Origin: Ardenticatenaceae bacterium | GTDB taxonomy: Bacteria; Chloroflexota; Anaerolineae; Ardenticatenales; Ardenticatenaceae | NCBI GenBank assembly: GCA_026989095.1 | Contig: JALSKA010000188.1 | Coordinates: 1 to 52,954, forward strand | DNA: 52,954 nucleotides | Direction of reading: 5' to 3' | Shown: positions 25,990 through 35,420 of the stretch, one piece after another | How positions within the stretch are numbered: the first letter of the stretch is position 1 | Layout: each line of letters opens with the position of its first letter | Translations under genes and position numbers: made by a program | Notes under the pieces: generated by a model | Database searches by the model: none | Seen by the model: only the letters and a program-made list of their open reading frames with translations | What the model was told of the DNA's origin: nothing

Positions 25990-27786
25990 ATGTCCACGTC
26001 CAGACGCAGTGTGCCGTCCGACTTGGAAATTGCCCGCTCGGCCCGGTTGAAGCCCATCGTGGAGATTGCCCGCTCGGCGGGCCTCGACGAGGAAGACCTG
26101 CACCTGTACGGCCGCTACAAGGCCAAGGTGGACTTGAACGTCCTCCCCAAGCTGAGCTCGCGCCCTTCGGGCAAGTACGTCATTGTCACGGCCATCACGC
26201 CCACGCCCTTTGGGGAGGGCAAGACGACAACGGCCATTGGCATCGTCCAGGGGCTCGGCCGCTTGGGGAAACGGGCGGCCGTTTCCCTGCGCCAGCCATC
26301 GCTGGGCCCCACCTTCAGCATCAAGGGAGGCGCTGCCGGCGGGGGCTTCGCACAGGTGGTGCCCATGGAGGACTTCAACCTCCACCTGACGGGCGACATC
26401 CACGCCGTGGCCGCCGCCCACAACTTATGTGCTGCCGCCCTCGACGCCCGCCTGATGCACGAGCGCAACTACCCTGGGGAGCGATGGGCCCGCCGCACGC
26501 GGGGGGCATCGCGCCCCGAGGGGCTCCCACGGCTCAACATCAACCCCTACACCATCACGTGGGGGCGCGTGGTGGACGTGAACGACCGGGCCCTGCGCCA
26601 CGTGATCGTCGGCCTGGGGGACAAGTGGGACGGGTATCCCCGAGAGGCCCACTTCGACATCGCCGTGGCCTCTGAGGTCATGGCCATCCTGGCGCTCATC
26701 AAGGGCGAGGACGCCCGCACCGCCCTCAAGGACCTGCGCCGGCGGCTGGGGCGTGTGGTCGTGGCCCACACGTATGAGGGCCGGCCGGTGACGGCCGAGG
26801 ACTTGGGCGTGGCCGGGGCCATGACCGTGCTCATGCGGGATGCCATTCACCCCACCTTGCTGCAAACCTTGGAGGGACAACCGGCCTTCGTCCACGCCGG
26901 GCCCTTCGCCAACATCGCCCACGGCAACAGCTCCATCGTGGCCGACCTCGTGGCCCTCAAGCTGGTGGACTACGTGGTCACCGAGGCCGGCTTCGGGGCC
27001 GACATGGGGTTGGAGAAGTTCTGCCACATCAAGTGTCGCACATCCGGCCTGCGGCCGGACGCCGTGGTCCTCGTGGCGACCGTGCGCGCCCTCAAGCTCC
27101 ACGGTGGCGGGCCTCCGGTGACGCCGGGGCGCCCCCTGCCGGCCGAGTACACGGAGGAGCGCCTGGACCTGGTGGAACGCGGGTGCGCGAACTTGGCCTG
27201 GCACATCGGCATCGCCCGCGCGTTCGGCCTGCCGGTGGTGGTGGCCATCAACCGCTTCCCGGCCGACACCGAGGCGGAAGTGGAGGTCGTGCGGCGGGCT
27301 GCCCTGGAGGCCGGTGCCCTGGCCGCCGTGCCCTCCACCCACTGGGCCGAAGGGGGAGCAGGGGCCGTGGCCCTGGCCGAGGCCGTGACCACTGCCTGCG
27401 AGCGCCCCTCGGCGTTCCGCTACCTCTACGAGCTCGACTGGCCGCTCAAGCGGAAGATCGAGAGCATTGCCACGACCTTCTACGGCGCAACTGGCGTGGA
27501 GTACACGCCCGAGGCCGAGGCGCAGATTCGCCTGTACGAGGAAGGGGGGTTCGGGAAGCTGGCCATCTGCATGGCGAAGACGCCCCTCTCCCTCTCCCAC
27601 GACCCGAGCCTGAAGGGCGTGCCCCGTAACTTCGTGCTGCCCGTGCGCAGCGTGCGCCTGAGCGCCGGGGCCGGGTTCGTCTACCCCATCTGCGGCGACA
27701 TCCGCACGATGCCGGGGCTCCCGGCCACTCCCAACTTCTTGGACGTTGACATCGACGAGGACGGCCAGATCGTCGGGCTGTTCTGA
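25990..27786 (+). CDS. fhs: Formate-tetrahydrofolate ligase
   Basis: This 598-residue enzyme makes 10-formyl-THF from formate, THF and ATP. It shows the N-terminal [13 protein letters not shown], the P-loop [36 protein letters not shown], the [11 protein letters not shown] region, [13 protein letters not shown] and [15 protein letters not shown]. It is about 40 residues longer than the usual ~556. An Arg-rich insert near residues 155-180 ([19 protein letters not shown]) accounts for part of this. An AAGGAGAA site precedes the ATG. With FolD and the cyclodeaminase-family protein it completes a formate to methylene-THF route. Confidence 0.95.
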   Translation: MSTSRRSVPSDLEIARSARLKPIVEIARSAGLDEEDLHLYGRYKAKVDLNVLPKLSSRPSGKYVIVTAITPTPFGEGKTTTAIGIVQGLGRLGKRAAVSLRQPSLGPTFSIKGGAAGGGFAQVVPMEDFNLHLTGDIHAVAAAHNLCAAALDARLMHERNYPGERWARRTRGASRPEGLPRLNINPYTITWGRVVDVNDRALRHVIVGLGDKWDGYPREAHFDIAVASEVMAILALIKGEDARTALKDLRRRLGRVVVAHTYEGRPVTAEDLGVAGAMTVLMRDAIHPTLLQTLEGQPAFVHAGPFANIAHGNSSIVADLVALKLVDYVVTEAGFGADMGLEKFCHIKCRTSGLRPDAVVLVATVRALKLHGGGPPVTPGRPLPAEYTEERLDLVERGCANLAWHIGIARAFGLPVVVAINRFPADTEAEVEVVRRAALEAGALAAVPSTHWAEGGAGAVALAEAVTTACERPSAFRYLYELDWPLKRKIESIATTFYGATGVEYTPEAEAQIRLYEEGGFGKLAICMAKTPLSLSHDPSLKGVPRNFVLPVRSVRLSAGAGFVYPICGDIRTMPGLPATPNFLDVDIDEDGQIVGLF

Positions 27787-27792
27787 CGCGTC

Positions 27793-27830
27793 GGGCCCTC
27801 CTGCCGGGGCGATACCCTGTGGGAGGGCCT
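27793..27830. terminator. Hairpin between convergent fhs and the copper operon
   Basis: GGCCCTCC (27794-27801) and GGAGGGCC (27822-27829), extended by G-T pairs, form a stem in the 49-bp gap between converging genes. There is no clear T-tract on either side, so function is tentative. Confidence 0.4.
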
Positions 27831-27835
27831 CCCGC

Positions 27836-28384
27836 TCATCTCCCTGTCCCCCGGGGATTGGCGGACACCCTTCGCGCCCCCCACCACCAGAGGGCGGCAA
27901 TGGCCGCGAAGGGGGCCAGGCAGAGCAGCGAGGCCACGCTGAAAGGCGACTCGGCAGGCGTGGCCGTGACCGAAAACGTCACCTCGCCGAGGCCGGCCGG
28001 CCCGCGTATGGCGAGCTGCACCCACCATACCCCCTCGGCGTCGAAGGGCACGCGGACGGTGAAGCGCTCCGGCCCCAGCGGGGAAGAGGTGCGCGTGCCC
28101 GTGTAGGTGGCCTCCGGCAGGTGGCCGTCATCGGGCCAGACGCGCGCCGTGACCGTCGTCTCCGGGGGCACCTGCGCTCCTCCTACCGTGGCCTCGACGA
28201 AAAGGCGGCCGTTGCCCACGTCCGGGTCGGCCCAGACGGAGATGGTGTAGGGCCCTGCGGCCTGCTCGGCCAAAATCAGGAGCGGTGCCCCCGAGTGGGC
28301 CGATGCCGGCCGGCCCACGGCGAGCACGGCCACCAGGGCGAAAAGAGCTGTTGCCGTGAGAAGAGGGCCGATTCGCCACCTCAT
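27836..28384 (-). CDS. Membrane-anchored YtkA/CopC-like periplasmic protein
   Basis: This 182-residue protein has a signal peptide (1-31, ending VGRPASA), a beta-rich domain of about 105 residues starting HSGAP, and a C-terminal membrane helix (about 148-168). The mature N-terminal His and the fold (WADPDVGNGRLFVEATVG, GVWWVQLAI) resemble YtkA/FixH- or CopC-like copper-handling domains, though the match is weak. It is the last gene of the six-gene copper operon and overlaps its upstream neighbour by ATGA. Confidence 0.7.
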   Translation of the reverse strand: MRWRIGPLLTATALFALVAVLAVGRPASAHSGAPLLILAEQAAGPYTISVWADPDVGNGRLFVEATVGGAQVPPETTVTARVWPDDGHLPEATYTGTRTSSPLGPERFTVRVPFDAEGVWWVQLAIRGPAGLGEVTFSVTATPAESPFSVASLLCLAPFAAIAALWWWGARRVSANPRGTGR

Positions 28385-29823
28385 GCTAAGAATGTCCCCC
28401 TCATTTCCATGGGCTGGAGCATAAGCCACACGTCCACCAGGGCCAGCACGCCGATGAGAAGGGCCCAGGGCGCGAAGGCTCGCCAGGGGGCCTGGGGAAC
28501 GTCGCGGCGGGCAAGGCGGTAGGCGAGCAAGAGGCTGCCCCACGTGCCCAAGGCAATGAATCCCAATTCCAGCGTGTTCAGCCACTCCACCGGCACGGCC
28601 GGCCCGAGGTCCCACCGGGGCATCCCCAGCCAAGGGCTCCCGGTGAGCTCCACGACCAGGTTCTGCACGACCGGCACCACGCCCCAAAAGCCGCTCAGGA
28701 AGTGGAACAGGTAGTGGGCAGACCAGACCCCCATGCCGAAGGGCACCAGCGCGTAGACGTAGCGCATGATGACCGCGATGAGGGGCTCCTCCCGGCCGCT
28801 CCAGGCGCGGAAGAGCCACGCGGCTCCCCCCAACAGGAAGGCCGGCTCAACGACCAGGGCCCCCACGAAGATGAGGCCCAACACCGGCCACTCGGACGTG
28901 GTGCCCAGCAGGCCGGCCAGCCACGCCTCCAGGGCGTAGACGGGGCTCACCATGCCGAAGGCGTTGAGGAGGGCCCCGAAGGTGAAGAGGACAACGAGGG
29001 CTCCCACGTCGGGCCGGCGCCAGAGCCGGCCAACGCCTGAGCGCAAGCGGTCCTGCCAGAGCTCGCTGCCCGGCAGACGGAAGCGGATGCCCACGTTCCC
29101 GTGAGGGCAGGCGTGGATGCAGTCCAGGCAGAAGGTGCAGTCCATGTTGCCGTACTTCTTCTCCTGAAAGAGCCACAGTTCGCATCCCCGCTGTCCCTCA
29201 CGCCCACGAAAACAGTCCTTCGTGGTGCAGGAGGCACACACGTTGTGGTCTCGCACGGCGATTTCCAGCGGGGAGATGAGCGAGCCCACGAAGTTGAACT
29301 GTCCGATGGGGCAGAGGTATTTGCAGAAGGGAGCGCCGCGAAACAGGCCGTTGACCGTCAGGGCGGCGGCAAAGTAGGCCACGATGACCCACGCCGTCCA
29401 CCGTGGGCTGGCCCAGAGGTCAAAGAGCTCGTAGGCGAAAAGGAAAGCCGCCAGCAGCAGCACGCCGGCCCACTTGGAGCGCAGGGAGCGCGGCCACACG
29501 AGCCGCGCGCGCACGAGGCGCTCAAGCGGAAGCCGAGGCCACATGAAGGGACACGCCATGCAGAAGGCGTTGCCGAAGGCCAGCAGGGCAAGCACGACGA
29601 AGCCCCGGTAGTGGAGCCACGTGACGGTCGTGGCCAGGTTTGTGGGCGCCAGTTGTGGGCCGGTCAGGCCATCCCACACGAGCACCAGGGCCACGAGGAG
29701 CAACAAGAGCTGGAGGGCCGAGCGAAGGTGGCGCCACCGGAACAGGGGGCCCAAAACGGGCCACGCGGTGATGTCCACGGCCTCCCATTCAGCCGCAGGC
29801 CGAACACCTCGGATGCCGCTCAT
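28381..29823 (-). CDS. Polytopic 4Fe-4S ferredoxin membrane protein (CcoG/NosR/NapH-like)
   Basis: This 480-residue protein has about ten membrane helices. Between them are an FCMACPFMWPR pair, the membrane motif CKYLCPIGQFNF, a CASC/DC/GC cysteine group and one classic ferredoxin cluster C-T-F-C-L-D-C-I-H-A-C-P. This layout is that of CcoG/FixG, NosR and NapH. CcoG is a cupric reductase supplying Cu(I) for cytochrome oxidase assembly. The partners here (Sco, PCuAC, FixH-like) make that role more likely than nitrous-oxide or nitrate reduction; this is inference. Start and stop overlap both neighbours by ATGA. Confidence 0.85.
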   Translation of the reverse strand: MSGIRGVRPAAEWEAVDITAWPVLGPLFRWRHLRSALQLLLLLVALVLVWDGLTGPQLAPTNLATTVTWLHYRGFVVLALLAFGNAFCMACPFMWPRLPLERLVRARLVWPRSLRSKWAGVLLLAAFLFAYELFDLWASPRWTAWVIVAYFAAALTVNGLFRGAPFCKYLCPIGQFNFVGSLISPLEIAVRDHNVCASCTTKDCFRGREGQRGCELWLFQEKKYGNMDCTFCLDCIHACPHGNVGIRFRLPGSELWQDRLRSGVGRLWRRPDVGALVVLFTFGALLNAFGMVSPVYALEAWLAGLLGTTSEWPVLGLIFVGALVVEPAFLLGGAAWLFRAWSGREEPLIAVIMRYVYALVPFGMGVWSAHYLFHFLSGFWGVVPVVQNLVVELTGSPWLGMPRWDLGPAVPVEWLNTLELGFIALGTWGSLLLAYRLARRDVPQAPWRAFAPWALLIGVLALVDVWLMLQPMEMRGTFLA

Positions 29824-30233
29824 GGCTCCGCACGCCTCTCCTTGGCCTCCACACCGGGAATGTCCACCGTGTGCTCGAAGGGCTCGCCGTCGGGCAGAAC
29901 ACCTTGTACCACGATGAACCAATCGCCCCCCATAGTGAACTCGAGCGTGGCCACGTAGCGGCCGGGCGAGATTTCCCGCGCCTTGGCGACCACGGGTTTC
30001 ATCCCGGCGTGGGTCATGCTGCCCACGACCCGCAGGTCCGACACGTTCACGGGATTGCCTTGGGCATCGCGCAGGATGATGGTCACAGTTGCCGGCTCCC
30101 CCACGCGCGGCGGCACCGGATCAACGGTGACGGTTATGCCGGCCGGCGCGCTTTGGGCGGAGCTCCGCTGACAGCCCCCCATGCCCACGCCCAAGATGAT
30201 GAGAAGGAGGAACCACCACCTCATCGCCCTCAT
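29820..30233 (-). CDS. FixH/YtkA-like lipoprotein
   Basis: This 137-residue protein has a lipobox (GMGGC, lipidated Cys21) and a YtkA/FixH-type domain: VTVDPVPPRVGEPATVTIILRDAQGNPV, MTHAGMKPVVAKA and GGDWFIVVQGVLPDGE, quoted in pieces. FixH/CcoH proteins help cytochrome oxidase maturation; YtkA-like domains are periplasmic and often copper-linked. GGAGGTG precedes the ATG, which overlaps the PCuAC stop by 4 bases. Confidence 0.82.
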   Translation of the reverse strand: MRAMRWWFLLLIILGVGMGGCQRSSAQSAPAGITVTVDPVPPRVGEPATVTIILRDAQGNPVNVSDLRVVGSMTHAGMKPVVAKAREISPGRYVATLEFTMGGDWFIVVQGVLPDGEPFEHTVDIPGVEAKERRAEP

Positions 30234-30700
30234 TGTCGCACCTCCACGTTGACGGTGATGGAGTCGCTCTGCTCGAAGGAGAGCGTCATCGTGAACCGGT
30301 CGCCCGGCCGCAGCGGACGTCGTAGGCCCATCAGCATGACGTGGTAGCTGCCCGGCCCGAACACCACGCGCTCGCCCGGCGGGACGATCACCCCCTCTGG
30401 CACAGGGACCATGCGGGCCACACCATCTTGCACGCGCGTCTGGTGGATTTCGGCCACCTCGGCCACACGTGTGGTCACGCCGATCAGGCGGTCTGGGGCG
30501 CCTCCGCCGTTGGCCAAGGTGAAGTAGACGGCTCCGACGTTCCCCATGCCTCCCCCGGCATGGCTGCTCCCGCCGGCCGTGGGGCGAGCCCACGCGGCCT
30601 CCACCTGGAGGCGGGGCTCCACCGTGCGCCCACATGCTACCGTGAACGCCAAAAACGTCAACATGACCAATGCGCCCAATGCAGTCGTCCGGACACGCAC
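30230..30700 (-). CDS. PCuAC-type periplasmic copper chaperone (lipoprotein)
   Basis: This 156-residue protein has a lipobox (FTVACG, Cys23) and a PCuAC (DUF461) domain: AWARPT, a Met/His-rich GGMGNVGAVYFTL, AEIHQTRVQDGVARM and YHVMLMGL. His and Met in the last two segments match the family's H-x(n)-M...H-x-M copper(I) site. It hands copper to Sco or directly to the CuA centre of cytochrome oxidase. The start is GTG at 30700 behind GGAGGGG, giving a proper signal sequence; longer in-frame extensions lack one. Confidence 0.88.
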   Translation of the reverse strand: MRVRTTALGALVMLTFLAFTVACGRTVEPRLQVEAAWARPTAGGSSHAGGGMGNVGAVYFTLANGGGAPDRLIGVTTRVAEVAEIHQTRVQDGVARMVPVPEGVIVPPGERVVFGPGSYHVMLMGLRRPLRPGDRFTMTLSFEQSDSITVNVEVRQ

Positions 30701-30743
30701 GTATCCCCTCCGCGTTTCCCGTTGTGATCCGCTCACGCCTGAC

Positions 30744-31337
30744 CTACGGAAGCAGCAGGCGCACGTCATGGGCCATGTCCTCGGGCGATGTGCCGAAGGG
30801 AAAGGTGAGGCGCCACATGCCGTCGGCATCAATGGCGAAGACGGCCGCCGTGTGTTCGACGAGGTAATCGGCCGACGTGCCCTCGGCCGGCAGGGCGTTC
30901 ACGAAGACGTGATAGGCCCGGTAGACGGCGTCCAATTCCTCGGGGGTGCCCGTGAGGCCGATGAAGTTGGGGCTAAAGGCGGCCAGATGGTCGCGCAGGC
31001 GCTCGGGCGTGTCCCGCTGCGGGTCGGCGGTGATGAAGACGAAGCGCACGTCGCGGGCACGATCGCCCAGTTCCTGCTCGACCTGCTTCCACGTGGTCAG
31101 CGTGGTGGGGCAGACGTCAGGACAGGAAGTGTACCCGAAGAAGAGCAGAACCACACGCCCCCTCTGGTCGGCGAGGCGAAAAGGCTGGCCGTACTGGTCC
31201 ACCAAGGTGAAGTCGGCAGCGGGCACCGGGTCGGCGAGCACTGTGCCCTTGAAGGCCGGCGCTCGCCCACAGCCGGCGACAGCGAGCAGCACGAGCACAA
31301 CGGCGATGAGAGGGCTAAGCCAAGGGCGCCGGCACAT
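30744..31337 (-). CDS. SCO1/SenC-type copper metallochaperone
   Basis: This 197-residue lipoprotein (lipobox VAGC, Cys23) has a thioredoxin-like SCO domain. Cys72 and Cys76 lie in GYTSCPDVCPTT, and the copper-ligand His is in the late DYLVEHTAAVF. Sco proteins deliver copper to, or reduce, the CuA site of cytochrome c oxidase. The ATG at 31337 was chosen because GAGGAGGAG lies just upstream, 15 bases after the HTH-NosL stop. Confidence 0.93.
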   Translation of the reverse strand: MCRRPWLSPLIAVVLVLLAVAGCGRAPAFKGTVLADPVPAADFTLVDQYGQPFRLADQRGRVVLLFFGYTSCPDVCPTTLTTWKQVEQELGDRARDVRFVFITADPQRDTPERLRDHLAAFSPNFIGLTGTPEELDAVYRAYHVFVNALPAEGTSADYLVEHTAAVFAIDADGMWRLTFPFGTSPEDMAHDVRLLLP

Positions 31338-31351
31338 TGCACTCCTCCTCA

Positions 31352-31942
31352 TCAGCTCGACTCTTCTCCGTGCATCCACGTTTGGACGAGAGCCGCCGCC
31401 TGTTCCCAGCCGGCCACACGTCCGCCAAACCCTCGGCGGAAACGCTCGGCGTCACGGCGGGACTCGAAGGCCAAAGCGGTGGGCACACAGCAGAGCTCCA
31501 CGTCGGGCCCCACGAGGTAGGTGGCCTGATGGGCGCTCACCGTGCGGCCGGTGAGAAAGTCCGGGACCACGGCGGCCACGATCTCCTCGCCGTGAAGGGC
31601 CAACGACCAGAGCCCACAGTGGGTACAACAGGTGCGCTTCGTCTCCCCACTGCGCAGGTGGAGCGTCATGCCCGTGCGCCCGTCAGGCATGTGAGCGCAC
31701 ATGGGGCACTCGCGTGGCTCACGGGGAGCGGAGGGCACAGCTCCGCCGCGAACTTTGCGCAACAGCCCGCGCTCCGCCAAGGCGTTCAGGTCACGGTGGA
31801 CGGTCATCGGCGAGACCTGGAGCTCACGGCTCAACTCGGCCACCGTGACGCGGCCTCGCTGGGCCAGGAGTTCCAAAATGTGCCGGTGTCGCTCCGCGGG
31901 CAGCATGTGCCCCTTCTCCGCCCCCTTCCGAGTGCCGGACAT
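31352..31942 (-). CDS. DeoR-type HTH fused to NosL-like domain; candidate copper-responsive regulator
   Basis: This 196-residue protein has a DeoR-family winged helix at about 14-66 (RHILELLAQRGRVTVAEL, SPMTVHRDLNALAERGL). The second part (about 75-190) lacks the DeoR sugar-phosphate domain. It matches the NosL pattern instead: C79PMC82, then T-C-C-T-H-C (Cys105, 106, 109), VSAHQATYLVG, and ALAFESRRDAERFRRGFGG. NosL proteins bind Cu(I) outside the cytoplasm. This one has no signal peptide and is joined to a DNA-binding domain. Seven cysteines suggest metal or redox sensing. It heads the copper operon, preceded by GGAGGAGGGG. Confidence 0.85.
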   Translation of the reverse strand: MSGTRKGAEKGHMLPAERHRHILELLAQRGRVTVAELSRELQVSPMTVHRDLNALAERGLLRKVRGGAVPSAPREPRECPMCAHMPDGRTGMTLHLRSGETKRTCCTHCGLWSLALHGEEIVAAVVPDFLTGRTVSAHQATYLVGPDVELCCVPTALAFESRRDAERFRRGFGGRVAGWEQAAALVQTWMHGEESS

Positions 31943-32021
31943 GGTGCCCCTCCTCCGTTGCTCCCCACTATACCTACAAGCACCGGTGATATGGAGCGAT
32001 AAATGTCACAAGTTTTCACGC
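31943..32021 (-). other. Leader/operator region of the copper operon
   Basis: The AT-rich 79-bp stretch between the -10 box and the HTH-NosL start includes the 8-bp palindrome CACCGGTG (31981-31988) and a second -10-like TATAGT (31967-31972, minus strand). These are candidate operator and promoter elements for autoregulation. No known copper-regulator operator (CsoR, CopY, CueR) is recognised. Confidence 0.35.
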
Positions 32022-32049
32022 ATTGTATCACACACTCCCGTGCCCACAA
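32022..32049 (-). promoter_or_regulatory. Promoter of the HTH-NosL copper operon
   Basis: On the minus strand, TTGTGG (32044-32049), 16 bp, TACAAT (32022-32027), with TGA directly before the -10 (extended -10). It diverges from hsp20 and lies 39 bp from the first CTCTAAC heptamer. Confidence 0.65.
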
Positions 32050-32087
32050 GCGCGAAGAGGCCGTGGGGAGGCCGGGGACAAGTAACT

Positions 32088-32138
32088 CTCTAACACCCCT
32101 CTAACGCACCTTTAGTAGCCCTCCAGTGAGCTTCTAAC
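32088..32138 (+). promoter_or_regulatory. Array of five 11-bp-phased CTCTAAC heptamers upstream of first hsp20
   Basis: Heptamers CTCTAAC (32088), CTCTAAC (32099), CTTTAGT (32110), CTCCAGT (32121) and TTCTAAC (32132) are separated by exactly 4 bp each, fitting YTYYARY. A -10-like TACTTT (32149-32154) lies 10 bp beyond the last unit, where no -35 box is seen. The geometry is that of tandem sites for a PhoB/OmpR-type winged-helix activator. No CIRCE or HAIR element is present. Confidence 0.7.
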
Positions 32139-32216
32139 AGGCCACGCTTACTTTAGAAGGCGTGAAGGCGGAGCAAGGGCGAGAAAATCGAGCCAACGAG
32201 TTGAGGAGGTGAGACG

Positions 32217-32663
32217 ATGACGATCTCCCGCTGGGATCCGTTCCGCGAGCTGGTGAACCTGCGCGAGGCGATGGACCGCCTCTTCGAGGACGCGTTCGTG
32301 GTGCCGCGCCGCACGGAGCTTCGCGCCGAGGCCATCTACCGCCTGCCTGTGGACGTGTACGAGACGGGCGATGAGTACGTGGTCGAGGCGGTGATCCCCG
32401 GCATTCCCGTGGACAAGATCAACATCGAGTTCCGGGACAACACGCTCTACATTTCGGGCGAACTGCCCTACGTGGAGCACGAGGGCGCCACGTACCACCT
32501 CCGGGAACGCTGGTACGGCCGCTTCCAGCGCACGCTGACCTTCCCGACGGCCATCGACACCAACAAGATCGAGGCCACGCTGGAGAACGGCGTGCTGCGT
32601 GTCCACCTGCCCAAGGCGGCCGAGGCGCGGCCCAAGCAGATTCGCGTCAAGGCCGTGCGCTAA
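32217..32663 (+). CDS. Hsp20/alpha-crystallin small heat-shock protein (copy 1)
   Basis: This 148-residue ATP-independent holdase has the alpha-crystallin domain (about 45-140): LPVDVYETGDEYVVEAVIPG, GATYHLRERWYGRFQRTL and the conserved ENGVLRVHLPK. The N-terminus (WDPFRELVNLREAMDRLFED) is amphipathic. GAGGAGGTGAG precedes the ATG. Downstream it has a hairpin, and a second hsp20 follows; the C-terminal halves are nearly identical. A C-terminal I-x-I/V motif (IRVKAV) is present. Confidence 0.95.
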   Translation: MTISRWDPFRELVNLREAMDRLFEDAFVVPRRTELRAEAIYRLPVDVYETGDEYVVEAVIPGIPVDKINIEFRDNTLYISGELPYVEHEGATYHLRERWYGRFQRTLTFPTAIDTNKIEATLENGVLRVHLPKAAEARPKQIRVKAVR

Positions 32664-32676
32664 TGGCGTCACAGAG

Positions 32677-32712
32677 GGCCGGGAGCCTGTGCTTGCTCCC
32701 GGCCTTCCCCCT
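32677..32712 (+). terminator. Terminator-like hairpin after first hsp20
   Basis: GGCCGGGAGC (32677-32686) and GCTCCCGGCC (32695-32704) form a perfect 10-bp stem with an 8-base loop, followed by TTCCCCCTCT. Confidence 0.65.
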
Positions 32713-32721
32713 CTGGCCCAG

Positions 32722-32761
32722 CTCTAACAACTTTCTAGCAACCCTCCAACGCGACTCTAAC
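32722..32761 (+). promoter_or_regulatory. Array of four 11-bp-phased CTCTAAC heptamers upstream of second hsp20
   Basis: CTCTAAC (32722), TTCTAGC (32733), CTCCAAC (32744) and CTCTAAC (32755) have exact 4-bp gaps. Compared with the last four units of the first array, heptamers agree at 22 of 28 positions, every difference being a transition. The gaps agree at only 5 of 12. TAGAAA (32768-32773) could be the -10; a separate TTGTCA-17-GATAGC pair lies at 32778-32806. Confidence 0.7.
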
Positions 32762-32852
32762 AGCCCCTAGAAATTCTTTGTCAGTGGAATTGCACCGGTG
32801 GATAGCCGCACGTGTTGCGCAAGATCATCTCGGTGGAAAGGAGGTGAGGCGT

Positions 32853-33305
32853 ATGACCTTGGCCCGCTGGGATCCGTTCCGCGAGATGGTGAGCTTGCGT
32901 GACGCGATGGACCGCCTCTTCGAGGAGTCCTTCATCCTGCCGCGCCGGTTGTTCGGCGACGTGTGGAGCAGCACGGTTTACCAGCTTCCGGTGGATGTCT
33001 ACGAGACCGGCGATGAGTACGTGGTCGAGGCAGTGATTCCGGGCATTCCCGTGGACAAGATCAACATCGAGTTCCAGAACGGCGCTCTGACCATTTCGGG
33101 CGAAGTGCCGCGCACCGAACACGAGGGCGCCACGTATCACCTGCGCGAGCGGTGGTACGGCCGCTTCCAGCGCACGCTGACCTTCCCGACGGCCGTGGAC
33201 GCCGACAAGATCGAGGCCACGCTGGAGAACGGCGTGCTGCGCGTCCACCTGCCCAAGACGGCCGAGGCGCGGCCCAAGCAGATTCGCGTCAAGGCCGTGC
33301 GGTGA
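32853..33305 (+). CDS. Hsp20/alpha-crystallin small heat-shock protein (copy 2)
   Basis: This 150-residue paralogue of the upstream gene has the same alpha-crystallin domain. It differs mainly in the N-terminal region (ESFILPRRLFGDVWSS) and a few domain residues. Long stretches are identical to copy 1 even at the DNA level, pointing to recent duplication or gene conversion. GGAGGTGAG precedes the ATG at 32853. The divergent N-termini may set different oligomers or clients. Confidence 0.95.
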   Translation: MTLARWDPFREMVSLRDAMDRLFEESFILPRRLFGDVWSSTVYQLPVDVYETGDEYVVEAVIPGIPVDKINIEFQNGALTISGEVPRTEHEGATYHLRERWYGRFQRTLTFPTAVDADKIEATLENGVLRVHLPKTAEARPKQIRVKAVR

Positions 33306-33325
33306 TGTCCACAAGGAGTCCACTC

Positions 33326-33358
33326 AGCCCCTCTGCCCGCCGGACGGGCAGGGGGGCT
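33326..33358 (+). terminator. Hairpin between second hsp20 and groES
   Basis: A 14-bp stem with one G-T pair (33326-33339 with 33345-33358) and a 5-base loop. The tail is not T-rich, so it may be an mRNA processing or partial-termination element. Confidence 0.55.
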
Positions 33359-33398
33359 CATCGTGTGGAGAGCTCAAGTGAACGGAGGAGGTGAAGGC

Positions 33399-33692
33399 AT
33401 GAAGATTCAGCCCTTGCACGACCGTGTGCTGGTTCGTCCCATTGAGCAGGAAGAGGTCACGCCCAGCGGCATCATCCTGCCCGAGACGGCCAAGGAGAAG
33501 CCGATGGAGGGCGAGGTGATCGCCGTCGGGCCGGGAGCCTTGCAGGAGGATGGCACCCGCCGGCCCCTCGACGTGCAGGTCGGCGACCGGGTCATCTACG
33601 CCAAGTACGCCGGCACGGAGATCAAGAACGGGGACAGCAAGCTGTTGCTCTTAAAGGAAAGCGACATTCTGGCAAAAGTCGTGGAAGGCTAA
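33399..33692 (+). CDS. groES: Co-chaperonin GroES
   Basis: This 97-residue Cpn10 subunit caps the GroEL ring. It has [14 protein letters not shown] at the N-terminus, a mobile loop with [15 protein letters not shown], and [24 protein letters not shown] at the C-terminus (quoted as its two halves [10 protein letters not shown] and [14 protein letters not shown]). GGAGGAGGTG precedes the ATG. groEL follows after 23 bases. No CIRCE is found in the upstream gap. Confidence 0.97.
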   Translation: MKIQPLHDRVLVRPIEQEEVTPSGIILPETAKEKPMEGEVIAVGPGALQEDGTRRPLDVQVGDRVIYAKYAGTEIKNGDSKLLLLKESDILAKVVEG

Positions 33693-33709
33693 ATCCAGGA
33701 CGGAGGTGA

Positions 33710-35344
<1,635 letters not shown>

Positions 35345-35370
35345 CCCTCCCCCACTCACGGCGAGGTCAC

Positions 35371-35414
35371 ACGCCCCCGACGGGGAAAGCCCTGTCGGGG
35401 GCGTTCTTTCTTTC
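35371..35414 (+). terminator. Intrinsic terminator of groESL
   Basis: ACGCCCCCGAC (35371-35381) pairs with GTCGGGGGCGT (35394-35404). Inner pairs extend the stem to about 15 around an AAAG loop, followed by TCTTTCTTTCC. Confidence 0.93.
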
Positions 35415-35420
35415 CTCTAT

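Noticed and set aside
33306-33398. Search for a CIRCE element before groES
   Set aside because: No TTAGCACTC-type inverted repeat is present; only a GC-rich hairpin lies in the gap.
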